A stretch of DNA of 64,000 nt from Methanospirillum hungatei (lineage in GTDB: Archaea > Halobacteriota > Methanomicrobia > Methanomicrobiales > Methanospirillaceae), in contig NZ_CP077107.1 in the NCBI RefSeq assembly GCF_019263745.1, positions 1,612,001-1,676,000 on the forward strand, in the 5' to 3' direction. The notes under the pieces were generated by a model. The model was not told where the DNA came from, searched no databases, and saw only the letters and a list, made by a program, of their open reading frames with translations. Positions 47,493 through 57,146 of the stretch are shown here, piece by piece. How positions within the stretch are numbered: position 1 is the first letter of the stretch; each line of letters starts with the position of its first letter. Made by a program: the position numbers and the translations under genes.

Positions 47493-49232
47493 ATGTGTGG
47501 CATAGTTGGATATGCCGGATACCGGAGTGCAGCACCAGTTCTGATACAAGGACTTCGAAGGCTTGAATATCGGGGATATGACTCCTATGGAATTGCAACC
47601 CTGGCAGAGGATGTATGTGTTCATAAAAAAGCAGGGAAAGTTTCTGATCTCCCTGATTCACCAGAGATTTTACAGGGGACTATTGGGATAGGTCATACAC
47701 GATGGGCAACTCATGGAATTCCTTCTGATATCAACGCCCACCCGCACCTTGATTGTACTGACAAAATTGCCGTTGTTCATAATGGAATAATAGAAAATTA
47801 CACTCATTTAAGACGTGATCTTATTGAAAGAGGACATATATTCCGCTCAGAAACTGACACAGAAGTCATTGCACATCTGATAGAAGAGGCTTATAAAGGT
47901 GATCTGCTTGAAGCAGTTAAAAAAACGCTGCCCCTTTTGACCGGATCATATGCCCTTTTGATAGTATCAACCGGAGAAAACCGGTTTATTGCTGCAAGAA
48001 ATCAAAGTCCGCTTGTCCTAGGAATCGGTGACGGAGAGATATTTGCTGCTTCAGACATCACCCCGCTTCTTGAATATACATCACGGGTTATATATCTTGA
48101 TGATGGTGATATCGCAGAACTGCGAGCTGATTCATATCATGTGTACTTTCAAAATAATCCAGTTGAAAGAGAGATCAAAGAGATCTCCTGGACACCGGAT
48201 ACCGTTCAGAAAGGTGGCTATGCTCATTTCATGCTCAAGGAGATCTTTGAGCAGCCGGATGTTATTCATCGTGCTACCCACGCCGTATCAGAAGAAACAT
48301 TACCATCATCTCTTCGGGATGCGAAATCAATAACGGTCGTTGCCTGTGGAAGTTCGTACCATGCAGGTATGATCTTCAGATATCTTCTGGAACCGGCATG
48401 TGGAATTCCTGTCAGATTAGAACTTGGTTCAGAATATAAATACACGCCAGTTCCTTTCAGTGATGTAATCATCGGGATATCACAGAGTGGTGAGACAGCA
48501 GATACACTGGCAGCCATCAGAAAGGGAATTTGTAATAATGTAAGAACTGTTGCAATTACAAACGTACTGAACAGCTCAATTACAAGAAGTGCACAAGATA
48601 CGATTCTCATGCATGCCGGCCCGGAAATAAGTGTTGCTGCATCAAAATCTTTTCTCGCACAGGTTGGAGTTCTCATGCAGATCGTAAACCTCCTATCAGG
48701 AAGGCAATGTATTGATATTTTGGACCATGCCAGGTATGCAATAGAGCAGGTATTGCTTACAGATCTTACTGACGCAGTGGACATCTGTAGCTCTGCAGAT
48801 CACCTTTTTTATGTGGGTCGTGGTGTTTTTTATCCAGTTATGATGGAAGGAGCCCTGAAGATGAAAGAGATCTCGTATATTCATGCTGAGGCATATGCTG
48901 CTGGAGAACTCAAACATGGGCCTTTTGCATTATTATCTCCTGAAACACCGGTTATTGCTATCTGTTCACCTGGCCAGGCATATGAAGTAATGCTTGGCAA
49001 TATGAAAGAAATGAAAGCCCGTGGCACCCCAATAATTGCTTTTGGTCTTGAAAATGACACTGATGTCAGGGATATCGCTGATGTTGTGATACCAATCCCG
49101 GAAGTCCATCCCTGGATTCAGGTTCTTACATCTACTGTTCTTTTACAACTTCTGGCTTACCACACAGCAAACAGACTTGAACGTGAGATTGATATGCCCC
49201 GAAACCTTGCAAAGAGTGTTACCGTAGAATGA
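47493..49232 (+). CDS. glmS: Glutamine--fructose-6-phosphate aminotransferase
   Basis: A 579-residue enzyme that makes glucosamine-6-phosphate from fructose-6-phosphate and glutamine. The class II glutaminase nucleophile is Cys2 (CGIVGYAG), with GYDSYGIAT and GHTRWATHG in the same domain. Two SIS domains follow (CGSSYHAGM, SQSGETADT; later GRGVFYPVMMEGALKMKE and ELKHGPFAL). The C-terminal DMPRNLAKSVTVE is invariant in the family. It follows the GlmU-like genes by one base and overlaps the next glycosyltransferase by four. Confidence 0.97.
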   Translation: MCGIVGYAGYRSAAPVLIQGLRRLEYRGYDSYGIATLAEDVCVHKKAGKVSDLPDSPEILQGTIGIGHTRWATHGIPSDINAHPHLDCTDKIAVVHNGIIENYTHLRRDLIERGHIFRSETDTEVIAHLIEEAYKGDLLEAVKKTLPLLTGSYALLIVSTGENRFIAARNQSPLVLGIGDGEIFAASDITPLLEYTSRVIYLDDGDIAELRADSYHVYFQNNPVEREIKEISWTPDTVQKGGYAHFMLKEIFEQPDVIHRATHAVSEETLPSSLRDAKSITVVACGSSYHAGMIFRYLLEPACGIPVRLELGSEYKYTPVPFSDVIIGISQSGETADTLAAIRKGICNNVRTVAITNVLNSSITRSAQDTILMHAGPEISVAASKSFLAQVGVLMQIVNLLSGRQCIDILDHARYAIEQVLLTDLTDAVDICSSADHLFYVGRGVFYPVMMEGALKMKEISYIHAEAYAAGELKHGPFALLSPETPVIAICSPGQAYEVMLGNMKEMKARGTPIIAFGLENDTDVRDIADVVIPIPEVHPWIQVLTSTVLLQLLAYHTANRLEREIDMPRNLAKSVTVE

Positions 49233-50377
49233 ATAATACCAGAAAAATTATTATTTCTGTGGTAGGACCTTCAACCAGGTTTCTTTCAGGTATCAGTTAT
49301 TATACCATCAGGTTATGTAATGCACTTGCGACACAAAACGCAGTCCATGCAATATTATTTAGAAACATGCTTCCAAAAAGGCTGTTTCCCGGATGGAAGC
49401 GGATTGGGAAAACTGATATTTCAATTGGTATCAATTCATCTGTAGAGGTTCTTGAAGTTTTGGATTGGTATAATCCATTTTCATGGGCTCTGGGTGCAAA
49501 GCGACTTAGATCTTCTGATGCAGTAATATTTGAGTGGTGGACATCAAGCGTTGTTCACATGTTTCTGGCCTTATTATTGCTATCGGGTAAAAAATCCAAA
49601 CTATTCATAGAATTTCATGAGGTGGTTGATCCCTTGGAATATGGTATTCTCCCTCTCCGTATGTATGCAAGAATAATGGGGAGAATTATTCGAAGATCTG
49701 CATCCCGGTTCATTGTTCATTCAGAACACGACAGGATACTCATTGCATCCCAATACAAAATTAATCCCAAATACATTGCAGTTATACCCCATGGATTATA
49801 TGATCAGTACCCGATACTTGACAAAGGGCAAAGCAAAACAATCCTCGGAGTGCAGAATTCTTTTGTAATTCTTTTTTTTGGACTGTTAAGACCATATAAA
49901 GGTGTGTCAGATCTCATTCGTGCATTTGAAAAACTACCTGGAACAATTCAGGACAACGCGATACTGCTGATTGCCGGAGAAGCATGGGAAGATCTTGAAT
50001 CACTTGAGATAATTAATAACTCTCCTCTTGCAAACCGGATATACCTCAAAAACAGGTATATTGCAGATGAAGACATTCCAATCTTTTTTTCTGCTGCAGA
50101 TTTACTTGTTTTGCCATATACCCGGGCTTCTCAAAGTGGAGTGGCTCATATCGGTATTGCGTATGGTTTGCCAATACTTGCAACGAAAGTTGGGGGTCTT
50201 GTAGAAAGTCTTGGATCATACAAAGGGACCAAATTTGTCGAGCCATTGGACAATACTGCACTGATTCAAGGAATTATGGAATTATACAATACCAGGGCAC
50301 AAGAGCGGTATGAACCTCCAGATGAAATGAGATGGGATAGGATTGCTCTCAAGATGAGAGAGATAATGAGCAGTTGA
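49229..50377 (+). CDS. GT4-family glycosyltransferase
   Basis: A 382-residue GT-B glycosyltransferase. The N-terminal half begins SVVGPSTRFLSGISYYT (acceptor domain). The C-terminal half has the nucleotide-sugar domain pattern LFFGLLRPYKGVSDLIRAF, then VLPYTRASQSGVAHIGIAYGLPI with the E/G-rich donor site. It would act on the cytoplasmic face, adding a sugar to a lipid-linked oligosaccharide. The start overlaps glmS by four bases (ATGA), so it shares the UDP-GlcNAc operon. Confidence 0.87.
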   Translation: MNNTRKIIISVVGPSTRFLSGISYYTIRLCNALATQNAVHAILFRNMLPKRLFPGWKRIGKTDISIGINSSVEVLEVLDWYNPFSWALGAKRLRSSDAVIFEWWTSSVVHMFLALLLLSGKKSKLFIEFHEVVDPLEYGILPLRMYARIMGRIIRRSASRFIVHSEHDRILIASQYKINPKYIAVIPHGLYDQYPILDKGQSKTILGVQNSFVILFFGLLRPYKGVSDLIRAFEKLPGTIQDNAILLIAGEAWEDLESLEIINNSPLANRIYLKNRYIADEDIPIFFSAADLLVLPYTRASQSGVAHIGIAYGLPILATKVGGLVESLGSYKGTKFVEPLDNTALIQGIMELYNTRAQERYEPPDEMRWDRIALKMREIMSS

Positions 50378-50401
50378 AAAAAATTAGGTATTTAGGTTCA
50401 A

Positions 50402-51484
50402 ATGAGAATTGCACTGCTATCTTGCCGAGAATTTAAAATTCCAGGAGGAGCTGAACGTCTTGAGATAGATATTGCTTTAGCATTAAATGCGTCAATTGTC
50501 TGTTTGGATGTTGATCCAGAATTCCAAAAAATATATCCAATTTCTCAAAGTGTTACATTCCATCCACTGAAGCATAGATTGCCGGGAGAACCATATAAAC
50601 AATTTTTAGGGATGCTATTATTCCGCAGAATTAAATTGGATTATGATTTTTTTATTATAATGGATGATATGTCATTGCGATATCTCACCCATCGTGTTCC
50701 TCATATATATTATATGCATACACCAAGAAGGATTTTATATGACATGTATTATCCTTCAATAAATGAGTATCATTTCCTAAAAAAATATATAATGATAATA
50801 ATATTGGGCATTGTCCGCTATTGTGATCGTAAATTTGTATGCAAATACGTAGAAAATATTGCATGTAATTCCCATAATACCAGAAATAGAATCTGGAAGA
50901 CATACCAGCGGGATGCAAAAGTCCTCTATCCCCCCGTTCATCTTAAAACAGATCGAAAAGAAACATCTGGTGATTTTTGGTTATCCGTAACCAGAGTTGA
51001 TAAGTGGAAACGTGTTGAACTTCAATTAGAAGTTTTTAAACTGATACCTCAAATAAAATTAGTTATTGTAGGAAAAGTATATCCAAAATATAAAAATATT
51101 ATTAAAAATGCACCAAGTAATGTAATTTTTTTAGATACAGTAAATGATAAAGAGTTGGACAACCTGTATGCTTCATGCCGGGGATTTTTAACTACTGCAA
51201 TAGACGAGGATTTTGGTATCACCCCATTAGAAGCCATGGCAGTTGGTAAGCCTGTTGTTGCGGTTAAAGAAGGGGGATATTTAGAAACTGTTGTTGATGG
51301 AGTAACAGGACTACTTGTTGGGCCAGTACCCCAGGATATTGCAGACGCGATTACATTTATTGACAAAAATCCCGAGACATTTTCTTATCAATGTAAAAAA
51401 AGAGCTGAGTTGTTTGAGTATAATATTTTTCAAGAAGAACTAAAAAAATATTGGATGACCATTGTTGATAAAAAACAGAAATAG
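50402..51484 (+). CDS. GT4-family glycosyltransferase, AT-rich
   Basis: A 360-residue GT-B glycosyltransferase with SVTRVDKWKRVELQLEVF near residue 197 and the donor-binding EDFGITPLEAMAVGKPVVAVKEGG near 275-300. Sugar and acceptor are unknown; GDP-mannose-type enzymes share this layout. Base composition is clearly more AT-rich than the neighbours, with many ATA and AAA codons, which suggests a later arrival into the glycosylation cluster. It lies 24 bases after the first glycosyltransferase and 280 before aglB. Confidence 0.87.
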   Translation: MRIALLSCREFKIPGGAERLEIDIALALNASIVCLDVDPEFQKIYPISQSVTFHPLKHRLPGEPYKQFLGMLLFRRIKLDYDFFIIMDDMSLRYLTHRVPHIYYMHTPRRILYDMYYPSINEYHFLKKYIMIIILGIVRYCDRKFVCKYVENIACNSHNTRNRIWKTYQRDAKVLYPPVHLKTDRKETSGDFWLSVTRVDKWKRVELQLEVFKLIPQIKLVIVGKVYPKYKNIIKNAPSNVIFLDTVNDKELDNLYASCRGFLTTAIDEDFGITPLEAMAVGKPVVAVKEGGYLETVVDGVTGLLVGPVPQDIADAITFIDKNPETFSYQCKKRAELFEYNIFQEELKKYWMTIVDKKQK

Positions 51485-51766
51485 AATTTTTGTTGTCGCA
51501 ATACCAGGATAATTGATGATGTTTAAACATTAAAAACAATAGGTGTTATGATGGATTTATGTTTAAAAAGATCTGGAAAAATGATAGGAATGAGGAGGCT
51601 ACTCATAAGGTGAGTTTCTTCAAAAAAAAGAACCGATTCAATGCAGATTATTCTATATAGGACGGATGAATTATCCAAATCATTTCATCAAATTTCAATG
51701 GTGTAATACCCCTCGAGTACCAGATATTTAGACATATAGATATTGATTATATTCAATGGAGGAAAA
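51485..51766. other. Spacer between glycosyltransferase and aglB
   Basis: An AT-rich region of 282 bases. A 33-codon frame (51559-51660) encodes a basic peptide (FKKIWKNDRNEEATHK) of uncertain reality. CATATAGATATTGATTATAT near 51732-51752 may hold the aglB promoter, and GGAGG at 51757-51761 is its ribosome binding site. Confidence 0.4.
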
Positions 51767-54307
51767 ATGGACCTTAAAATGGTTTTTAAACCTATTCATT
51801 TAATAATTGCGAGCTTACTTTTAATTTTAACTTTCTTCTCATTTCTCATAAGAACACTTCCTGCTTATTCAGGAAATGCTGATGTACTCATGTTTGTTGG
51901 TATGGATGATCCGACGTACCAACTTCGAAGAATCGAACAGGTGCTTGCAAATTACCCAAATATCGCCTGGTTTGATCCGATGACTTTTTTTCCTAATGGT
52001 CAACCAATGCACTGGGGACCACTCTTCCCTCTTCTTGGGGCGACCATCTGCCTGATTACCGGAGCAGTAACCAGAACAGAGATCATAACCGTCTCTCTCT
52101 TTATCCCATGTGCGCTTGCTGCACTTATGGTCCCTGTTGTCTATCTTCTGGTGAGCAGAGTTGCAGATTGGAAAGCAGGACTCGCAGCAGCATTTTTTAT
52201 CTCTATCGTCCCAGGTCAGTTTTTCTTCCGATCATTTTACGGTTATCTTGACCACCATGCAGGAGAGGTCTTTTTTAGTACTCTCTTTTGTCTTTGTTAT
52301 CTGTCAGCACTCGTGTACTGTAGAAAACATCCCGTTGATATAAAAAATAAAGAGACCTGGAAAATTCCAGCACTCCTGGGGTTGTTATGTGGTGTCACGT
52401 ATGTTCTCGGTCTTGCTCTGATGCCAACGATGATCCTGTTTGCATTACTCGTGGGAATCTTTACTCCTATCTGGTTCATTATTCAGCGCTATATTGGGCA
52501 TCTTGGAGCTTCTGCACTTCTCGTTAACTCAGTCACCTTTATTGTAGCAATCATTGGATTTTTTATCATCGGAGTGCATGCAGACGGAGGATTAAATTAT
52601 TACACAACAGGACATCCAATCGCATATTCCCTGTTAATATTAGCAAATGTCGTATTATTCGGATTTTCATACCAACTTCGTGATAAACCATATTGGTACT
52701 ACGTTGGTGCTATCGTCGGAGTCTCGGTCCTTGGAATTATTGCTCTGGCTCTGATACTCCCAGACCTGTTCGCATACCTGTCAGCGAATGCAACCGCATT
52801 CTTTGGATCAGACGATATTCATTGGAAGACCATTCAGGAAGCACGAGCCTGGACCTGGGATGATGCCTGGCGAACATTCCAGTATAGTCTTCTCCTGTTT
52901 GCAGCAGGAGCAGCGGTTCTCATATACCGAATCCGAAAAGAACTCTGTCCCTCACATGCCTTCACCCTCATCTGGGCTTTGGTAATTTTCTATGCAACCT
53001 GCCAGCATATCAGATATGAATATTACCTGGCAGTCCCGGTCGCCATTCTTGCAGGAATTGCTGTAGGTTTTGCCCTGAATTTTGTCAAGGATCCTTTCGG
53101 AACTATTGAAAGAAAGGTACCAGATACTGGTGAGCATCATCACCACCATAAAAAAGCAGGAAAAGGTCCTGAGTCACATTCGAAGACTTCCGGAACAGTA
53201 AGAACAACTTCATACATTTTTCTGGCAATAATAATCGTGTTGGCACTACTTTTCTCATATCAGGCATTGGGACGGGATCTCATGATGGGAGCATACAATC
53301 TTAATCCTGATTGGAGAGAGGCAACAGAGTGGCTTGAGAAGAATACCCCAGATCCAGGAGTTGACTATTACGCCATCTATGATAAGGAAAATTATACCTA
53401 TCCGGATACCGCATATGGTGTTATGTCCTGGTGGGACTACGGACATATTATTACCTATCTCGGGAAACGGATGCCAAATGCAAATCCATTCCAGTACGGT
53501 GTGAACGGGCCGAATGGATCTGCCCGTTTTTTTATGACACAAAACGAGAGTGAAGCAAACCAGATCCTTGATAACCTGAACACCCGGTATGTTATCACTG
53601 ATTATGAGATGGATACCGGAAAATTCTGGGCAATGTCAACGTGGGATAATCCGGATGTTGGTGTTTATCCATACCAGCGGACGTTCATCTTCCCAAATCC
53701 AGATGAACCAAAGTCAGGGATGAATTATCCGCTTTTAATGAATGCATATTACCAGACAATGATATCCCGGTTGCATAACTTTGACGGATCACAGACCGAC
53801 CCAGGGAAAGTTTACTTCCTGCGGTACATGAAACCATCAGCTTCAGGTTTATCTGCTCCTGTTGTTGTCGATGGTGCACAGACGAATTACACCGCAGGAA
53901 AGGCTCTTGTTGAGTCATTTAAACCGAATGAAAATCCACAATATGAAGTCATTCTTGCAAACTTTGGGTATACTGATCCAGTGAGCCCAGTTTCAGCTCT
54001 TCAACATTATCGTCTGATATATGAATCAAAAACCAGAACAACCCCTACAGACATGCATGATCTCAGGTACGTGAAGATCTTTGAGAAGGTAAAAGGCGCA
54101 CAAATTCCTGGTGAGGGTATACTGGAATTACAAGTGAAAACAAATGCAGGTCGGGAATTCATATATAGGACTGAAAGTATCAATGGAACCTTTACAGTGC
54201 CATACCCAACTGAAGCATCTATTGGAGCAGTGACTATACCCGGCAAGTACCATAATATCAAAACCGGTGCTGAATATTCAATCACTGAAGAACAAATACA
54301 GGGATAG
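51767..54307 (+). CDS. aglB: Oligosaccharyltransferase AglB (STT3 family)
   Basis: The roughly 846-residue membrane enzyme transfers lipid-linked glycan to asparagine in N-x-S/T sequons on the outer side. About a dozen membrane segments precede a soluble C-terminal domain. Catalytic acidic motifs are visible in GMDDPTYQLRRIE (about residue 45) and YLDHHAGEVFF (about 160). The WWDYG motif lies near residue 555, as SWWDYGHIITYLG. A histidine-rich cytosolic loop (HHHHHKKAGK) is unusual. ATG 51767 follows a strong GGAGG site; the frame opens 24 bases earlier. It completes the glmM-to-aglB glycosylation block. Confidence 0.96.
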   Translation: MDLKMVFKPIHLIIASLLLILTFFSFLIRTLPAYSGNADVLMFVGMDDPTYQLRRIEQVLANYPNIAWFDPMTFFPNGQPMHWGPLFPLLGATICLITGAVTRTEIITVSLFIPCALAALMVPVVYLLVSRVADWKAGLAAAFFISIVPGQFFFRSFYGYLDHHAGEVFFSTLFCLCYLSALVYCRKHPVDIKNKETWKIPALLGLLCGVTYVLGLALMPTMILFALLVGIFTPIWFIIQRYIGHLGASALLVNSVTFIVAIIGFFIIGVHADGGLNYYTTGHPIAYSLLILANVVLFGFSYQLRDKPYWYYVGAIVGVSVLGIIALALILPDLFAYLSANATAFFGSDDIHWKTIQEARAWTWDDAWRTFQYSLLLFAAGAAVLIYRIRKELCPSHAFTLIWALVIFYATCQHIRYEYYLAVPVAILAGIAVGFALNFVKDPFGTIERKVPDTGEHHHHHKKAGKGPESHSKTSGTVRTTSYIFLAIIIVLALLFSYQALGRDLMMGAYNLNPDWREATEWLEKNTPDPGVDYYAIYDKENYTYPDTAYGVMSWWDYGHIITYLGKRMPNANPFQYGVNGPNGSARFFMTQNESEANQILDNLNTRYVITDYEMDTGKFWAMSTWDNPDVGVYPYQRTFIFPNPDEPKSGMNYPLLMNAYYQTMISRLHNFDGSQTDPGKVYFLRYMKPSASGLSAPVVVDGAQTNYTAGKALVESFKPNENPQYEVILANFGYTDPVSPVSALQHYRLIYESKTRTTPTDMHDLRYVKIFEKVKGAQIPGEGILELQVKTNAGREFIYRTESINGTFTVPYPTEASIGAVTIPGKYHNIKTGAEYSITEEQIQG

Positions 54308-54341
54308 TAAATAGAACGTTAGAAATGCAGGATGCAGAAAG

Positions 54342-54632
54342 ATGGAAACCAATCTTATAGCTGGAACACCGGTGCGATATCCCCGCACTGGAACCTCTGG
54401 GATAATTACACGACTTGTAGATAAAAATGGAAGCAGATATGCGGAGATTGATTCGACAGGCCTCCTATATCGGCTTGATCAACTGATTCCAGGAAAGCCC
54501 ACCAGTAAATTTGATCACGAAATGAACCGAGAGGAAGGTCTTGCACAGCTCGAACGTGAAAGAAAACGTGTTGAAGAAGAAGCACTTGAAGAACCGCCAT
54601 CTCTGGATGGTGCATGTGCAGGGGCTGGATAA
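54342..54632 (+). CDS. DUF2098-type small methanogen protein
   Basis: A 96-residue protein. The first 55 residues form a small beta-barrel-like module with GTPVRYPRTGTSGIITRLVD and YRLDQLIP, the pattern of archaeal DUF2098 proteins found mostly in methanogens. The tail is a charged helix, EGLAQLERERKRVEEEAL. Function unknown. It starts 34 bases after aglB and precedes the aIF2 gamma leader. Confidence 0.65.
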   Translation: METNLIAGTPVRYPRTGTSGIITRLVDKNGSRYAEIDSTGLLYRLDQLIPGKPTSKFDHEMNREEGLAQLERERKRVEEEALEEPPSLDGACAGAG

Positions 54633-54681
54633 TTACGTGTATCTTTATATCAATACCAGAAAAATTACTTTAACTAATTTG

Positions 54682-54702
54682 GCAGGGAACATGCAGCCCT
54701 GC
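54682..54702 (+). promoter_or_regulatory. Hairpin and 20-codon leader ORF before aIF2 gamma
   Basis: GCAGGG and CCCTGC form a six-base stem with a nine-base loop. The loop holds the ATG of a 20-codon frame (54691-54753) that ends four bases before the aIF2 gamma GTG, in the same frame. AAGGAGGT lies inside the end of that short frame. Translational control is possible but unproven. Confidence 0.35.
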
Positions 54703-54756
54703 AGTTATGTCTATAAGTATGATCCGATGGAAATACGTAAGGAGGTTGAATAGCTG

Positions 54757-55992
54757 GTGCCAGAAGAACTGATTCCTAATACAAATATTGGAGTGGTCGG
54801 TCATGTCGATCATGGCAAGACCACACTAGTAAATACCCTCACCGGCGTCTGGACTGACAGACATAGTGAGGAGATGAAACGAGGTATATCCATTCGGCTT
54901 GGATATGCAGATGCAGTCTTTTACCGATGCAGAAAATGCAGAGGACCTGAAGGACTTACAACAACACCGGTATGTACACGGTGTGATAGTGAAACTGAAC
55001 CAGTGAGAGCAGTATCCTTTGTCGATGCTCCAGGGCATGAAACCCTGATGGCAACAATGCTTTCAGGTTCTGCTCTGATGGATGGTGCCATGCTGGTTAT
55101 TTCAGCAGCAGATCGATGTCCACAGCCTCAGACAAAAGAACACCTCATGGCCCTTGAGCTGGTCGGGATTAAAAAAATTGTCATCGTCCAGAACAAGATA
55201 GATGTCGTCTCTCACAAAGAAGCAATCAGAAATTATGAGGAAATAAAGGCATTTGTCAAGGGTACCATTGCTGAAAATGCACCCATCATACCGGTATCAG
55301 CACAAAAAAATATCAATATCTGGGCACTTATCCAGGCGCTTGATGAGGTCATTCCAGAACCATCCCGTCACCCGGAAGCAGATCCGGTCATGCTTATTGC
55401 CCGTTCTTTTGATGTGAACCGGCCAGGATGCAGCTGGAAAGATGTAAAGGGAGGTGTCGTTGGTGGTTCTCTTATTCGCGGTCTGATTGAAGATGGTGCA
55501 GAGATAGAAATCCGGCCCGGAATTCAGAACCAGGTTGAAAATAAAACTAAGTGGGAACCCATTGTCACAAAGGTGACAGAAATCCATAAAGGGCAAAAGA
55601 AGGTCCATATTGCAACCCCTGGTGGACTTCTTGCCATTGGAACAAAACTTGATCCTGCTATTACCAAGAGTGATATGCTTGCCGGACAGGTTCTGGGTCA
55701 TGTCGGAAAACTTCCACCTGTCTGGGAAAAGATGTGGTTTTCAGTAAAACTTATGGAACGGGTTGTTGGTTCAAATAGTGAAGTGTCTATCGAACCACTC
55801 AAACAACGTGAGCCACTTATGCTGTCGGTTGGAACTGCAGTTACCGTTGGTGTGGTGAGTAATACCCGGAAAGATGCAGCTGAAGTTATCCTTAAACGTC
55901 CGGTTTGTGCAAGTCTTGGATCACCAATCGCTATCAGCCGGCAGGTTGGTGGAAGATGGCGTCTGATCGGGATGGGGACGCTGATCGAGTGA
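54757..55992 (+). CDS. eif2g: Translation initiation factor 2 subunit gamma (aIF2 gamma)
   Basis: The 411-residue GTPase delivers initiator Met-tRNA to the small subunit. G1 is GHVDHGKTT near residue 15, the zinc knuckle is in CRKCRGPEG and CTRCDSE, G3 is DAPGHE and G4 QNKID. Beta-barrel domains II and III follow. It starts with GTG at 54757, eleven bases after GGAGG; an in-frame TAG just upstream blocks extension. The stop overlaps the PIN gene as GTGA. Alpha and beta subunits are not nearby. Confidence 0.97.
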   Translation: MPEELIPNTNIGVVGHVDHGKTTLVNTLTGVWTDRHSEEMKRGISIRLGYADAVFYRCRKCRGPEGLTTTPVCTRCDSETEPVRAVSFVDAPGHETLMATMLSGSALMDGAMLVISAADRCPQPQTKEHLMALELVGIKKIVIVQNKIDVVSHKEAIRNYEEIKAFVKGTIAENAPIIPVSAQKNINIWALIQALDEVIPEPSRHPEADPVMLIARSFDVNRPGCSWKDVKGGVVGGSLIRGLIEDGAEIEIRPGIQNQVENKTKWEPIVTKVTEIHKGQKKVHIATPGGLLAIGTKLDPAITKSDMLAGQVLGHVGKLPPVWEKMWFSVKLMERVVGSNSEVSIEPLKQREPLMLSVGTAVTVGVVSNTRKDAAEVILKRPVCASLGSPIAISRQVGGRWRLIGMGTLIE

Positions 55993-56366
55993 CGGTTCTC
56001 ATCGACACAAATGCCTTTCTCATGGCATCACAGTTCAAAATAGACCTCCTTGATGAACTGAAATGGTTACTTGGATCAGTGAGAATTGTAGTCCCAGACA
56101 TTGTTCTTTCAGAACTTGAGGGATTATCCAGGGGAAAAGGAAATCATGCAGCAGCAGCCCGCCTTGGTCTGCTTTTTGCAAGAAAATGTGAAGTCATTCC
56201 ATCCTCTGGAATCGGAACTCCTGATGACCAGATCCTTATGAGCGCACGTGATTTGCAGTGCGGTGTTGTAACTAATGACCGGAGACTACGTGACCAGGTA
56301 CTGGATGAAGGTCTCCCTGTCGTTAGCCTGGCAGGAAAACAGAAATTAGAGTTAATTCGGAGATAA
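55989..56366 (+). CDS. PIN-domain ribonuclease-like protein
   Basis: A 125-residue PIN domain beginning [10 protein letters not shown]. The acidic active-site set is Asp5, a glutamate in LSELEGL near residue 38, DDQILMSA and TNDRRLRDQ. Archaeal PIN proteins of this operon context resemble Fcf1/Utp24, which cut pre-rRNA, rather than toxin VapC, and no antitoxin is adjacent. The GTG start at 55989 overlaps the aIF2 gamma stop; the open frame upstream is a shadow of that gene. Confidence 0.85.
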   Translation: MTVLIDTNAFLMASQFKIDLLDELKWLLGSVRIVVPDIVLSELEGLSRGKGNHAAAARLGLLFARKCEVIPSSGIGTPDDQILMSARDLQCGVVTNDRRLRDQVLDEGLPVVSLAGKQKLELIRR

Positions 56367-56370
56367 AAGT

Positions 56371-56940
56371 ATGTATTACCGGTTGGAACTTATTGACAAA
56401 GTTCGTGTTCCTCCTCACCGGCTTGGGGAGGATCTTACAACTGTTATTCTTGATGTTCTGCAGGAGCAGCTTGAAGGGAGTATTGACAAAGAAATTGGTA
56501 TTTTCATCGCCGTTACCAAGGTTCTCAGAATTGGAGAAGGAGAAATGGTCCCTGGAGATGGTGCTGTCTATTATGATGTAGACTTTGAAGGTCTGGCACT
56601 ACGGCTTTCTCTCCAGGAAGTAATAGAAGGCATTATTGTAGAGACCACCAGTTTCGGAGCATTCGTCAGCCTGGGGCCAATCGATGCAATGCTCCATGTA
56701 AGTCAGATTTCTGATGAATACATCAGTTATGATGAGAAAAACTCCCAGCTTATCTGCCAGGATTCAGGACGACATCTTGGAGTTGGATCACTGGTTCGTG
56801 CGCGAGTAGTAACCTTAAGTCTGAATGAGCGTGAGCCTCGGGAAAGTAAGATAGGTCTTACCATGCGACAGGCAGGACTTGGAAACCTTGTCTGGCTTGA
56901 AGAAGATATGAAGAACGAACAAAAAGAAAAGAGTGAGTAA
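56371..56940 (+). CDS. rpo7: RNA polymerase subunit Rpo7 (E')
   Basis: A 189-residue stalk subunit. The N-terminal SHS2-like domain starts YYRLELIDKVRVPPHRLG, and the S1 RNA-binding domain occupies about residues 80-160 (GIIVETTSFGAFVSLGPIDAMLHVS). With Rpo4 it forms the stalk that contacts TFE and RNA during initiation and elongation. The gene follows the PIN gene by four bases and leads into spt4, the standard archaeal pairing. Confidence 0.97.
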   Translation: MYYRLELIDKVRVPPHRLGEDLTTVILDVLQEQLEGSIDKEIGIFIAVTKVLRIGEGEMVPGDGAVYYDVDFEGLALRLSLQEVIEGIIVETTSFGAFVSLGPIDAMLHVSQISDEYISYDEKNSQLICQDSGRHLGVGSLVRARVVTLSLNEREPRESKIGLTMRQAGLGNLVWLEEDMKNEQKEKSE

Positions 56941-56942
56941 AC

Positions 56943-57146
56943 ATGGCTGGTGGAAAGAAGAAGCAATACATGGTTTGCCGTGACTGCCACCGGGTTGTTG
57001 AAGGGACGTCATGTTCCATATGCGGAACCTCCAACCTTACCGCCGATTGGTCCGGGTACCTGGTCATCATTGATCCGGAACATAGTGAAGTCGCCCACCG
57101 GATGAATATCACACTTCCCGGAAGATACGCACTTAAGGTCCGTTAA
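56943..57146 (+). CDS. spt4: Transcription elongation factor Spt4
   Basis: A 67-residue zinc-ribbon protein with CRDCHRVVEGTSCSICG providing the four cysteines. It pairs with Spt5 to clamp RNA polymerase and raise processivity. It was formerly named RNA polymerase subunit E''. Gene order rpo7-spt4 is conserved. It shares one base with the following kinase gene (TAATG). Confidence 0.96.
   Translation: MAGGKKKQYMVCRDCHRVVEGTSCSICGTSNLTADWSGYLVIIDPEHSEVAHRMNITLPGRYALKVR

Noticed and set aside
55989-56366. PIN-domain gene as a toxin-antitoxin toxin
   Set aside because: No antitoxin-like gene is adjacent and the gene is embedded between aIF2 gamma and rpo7, so a housekeeping nuclease is more likely.
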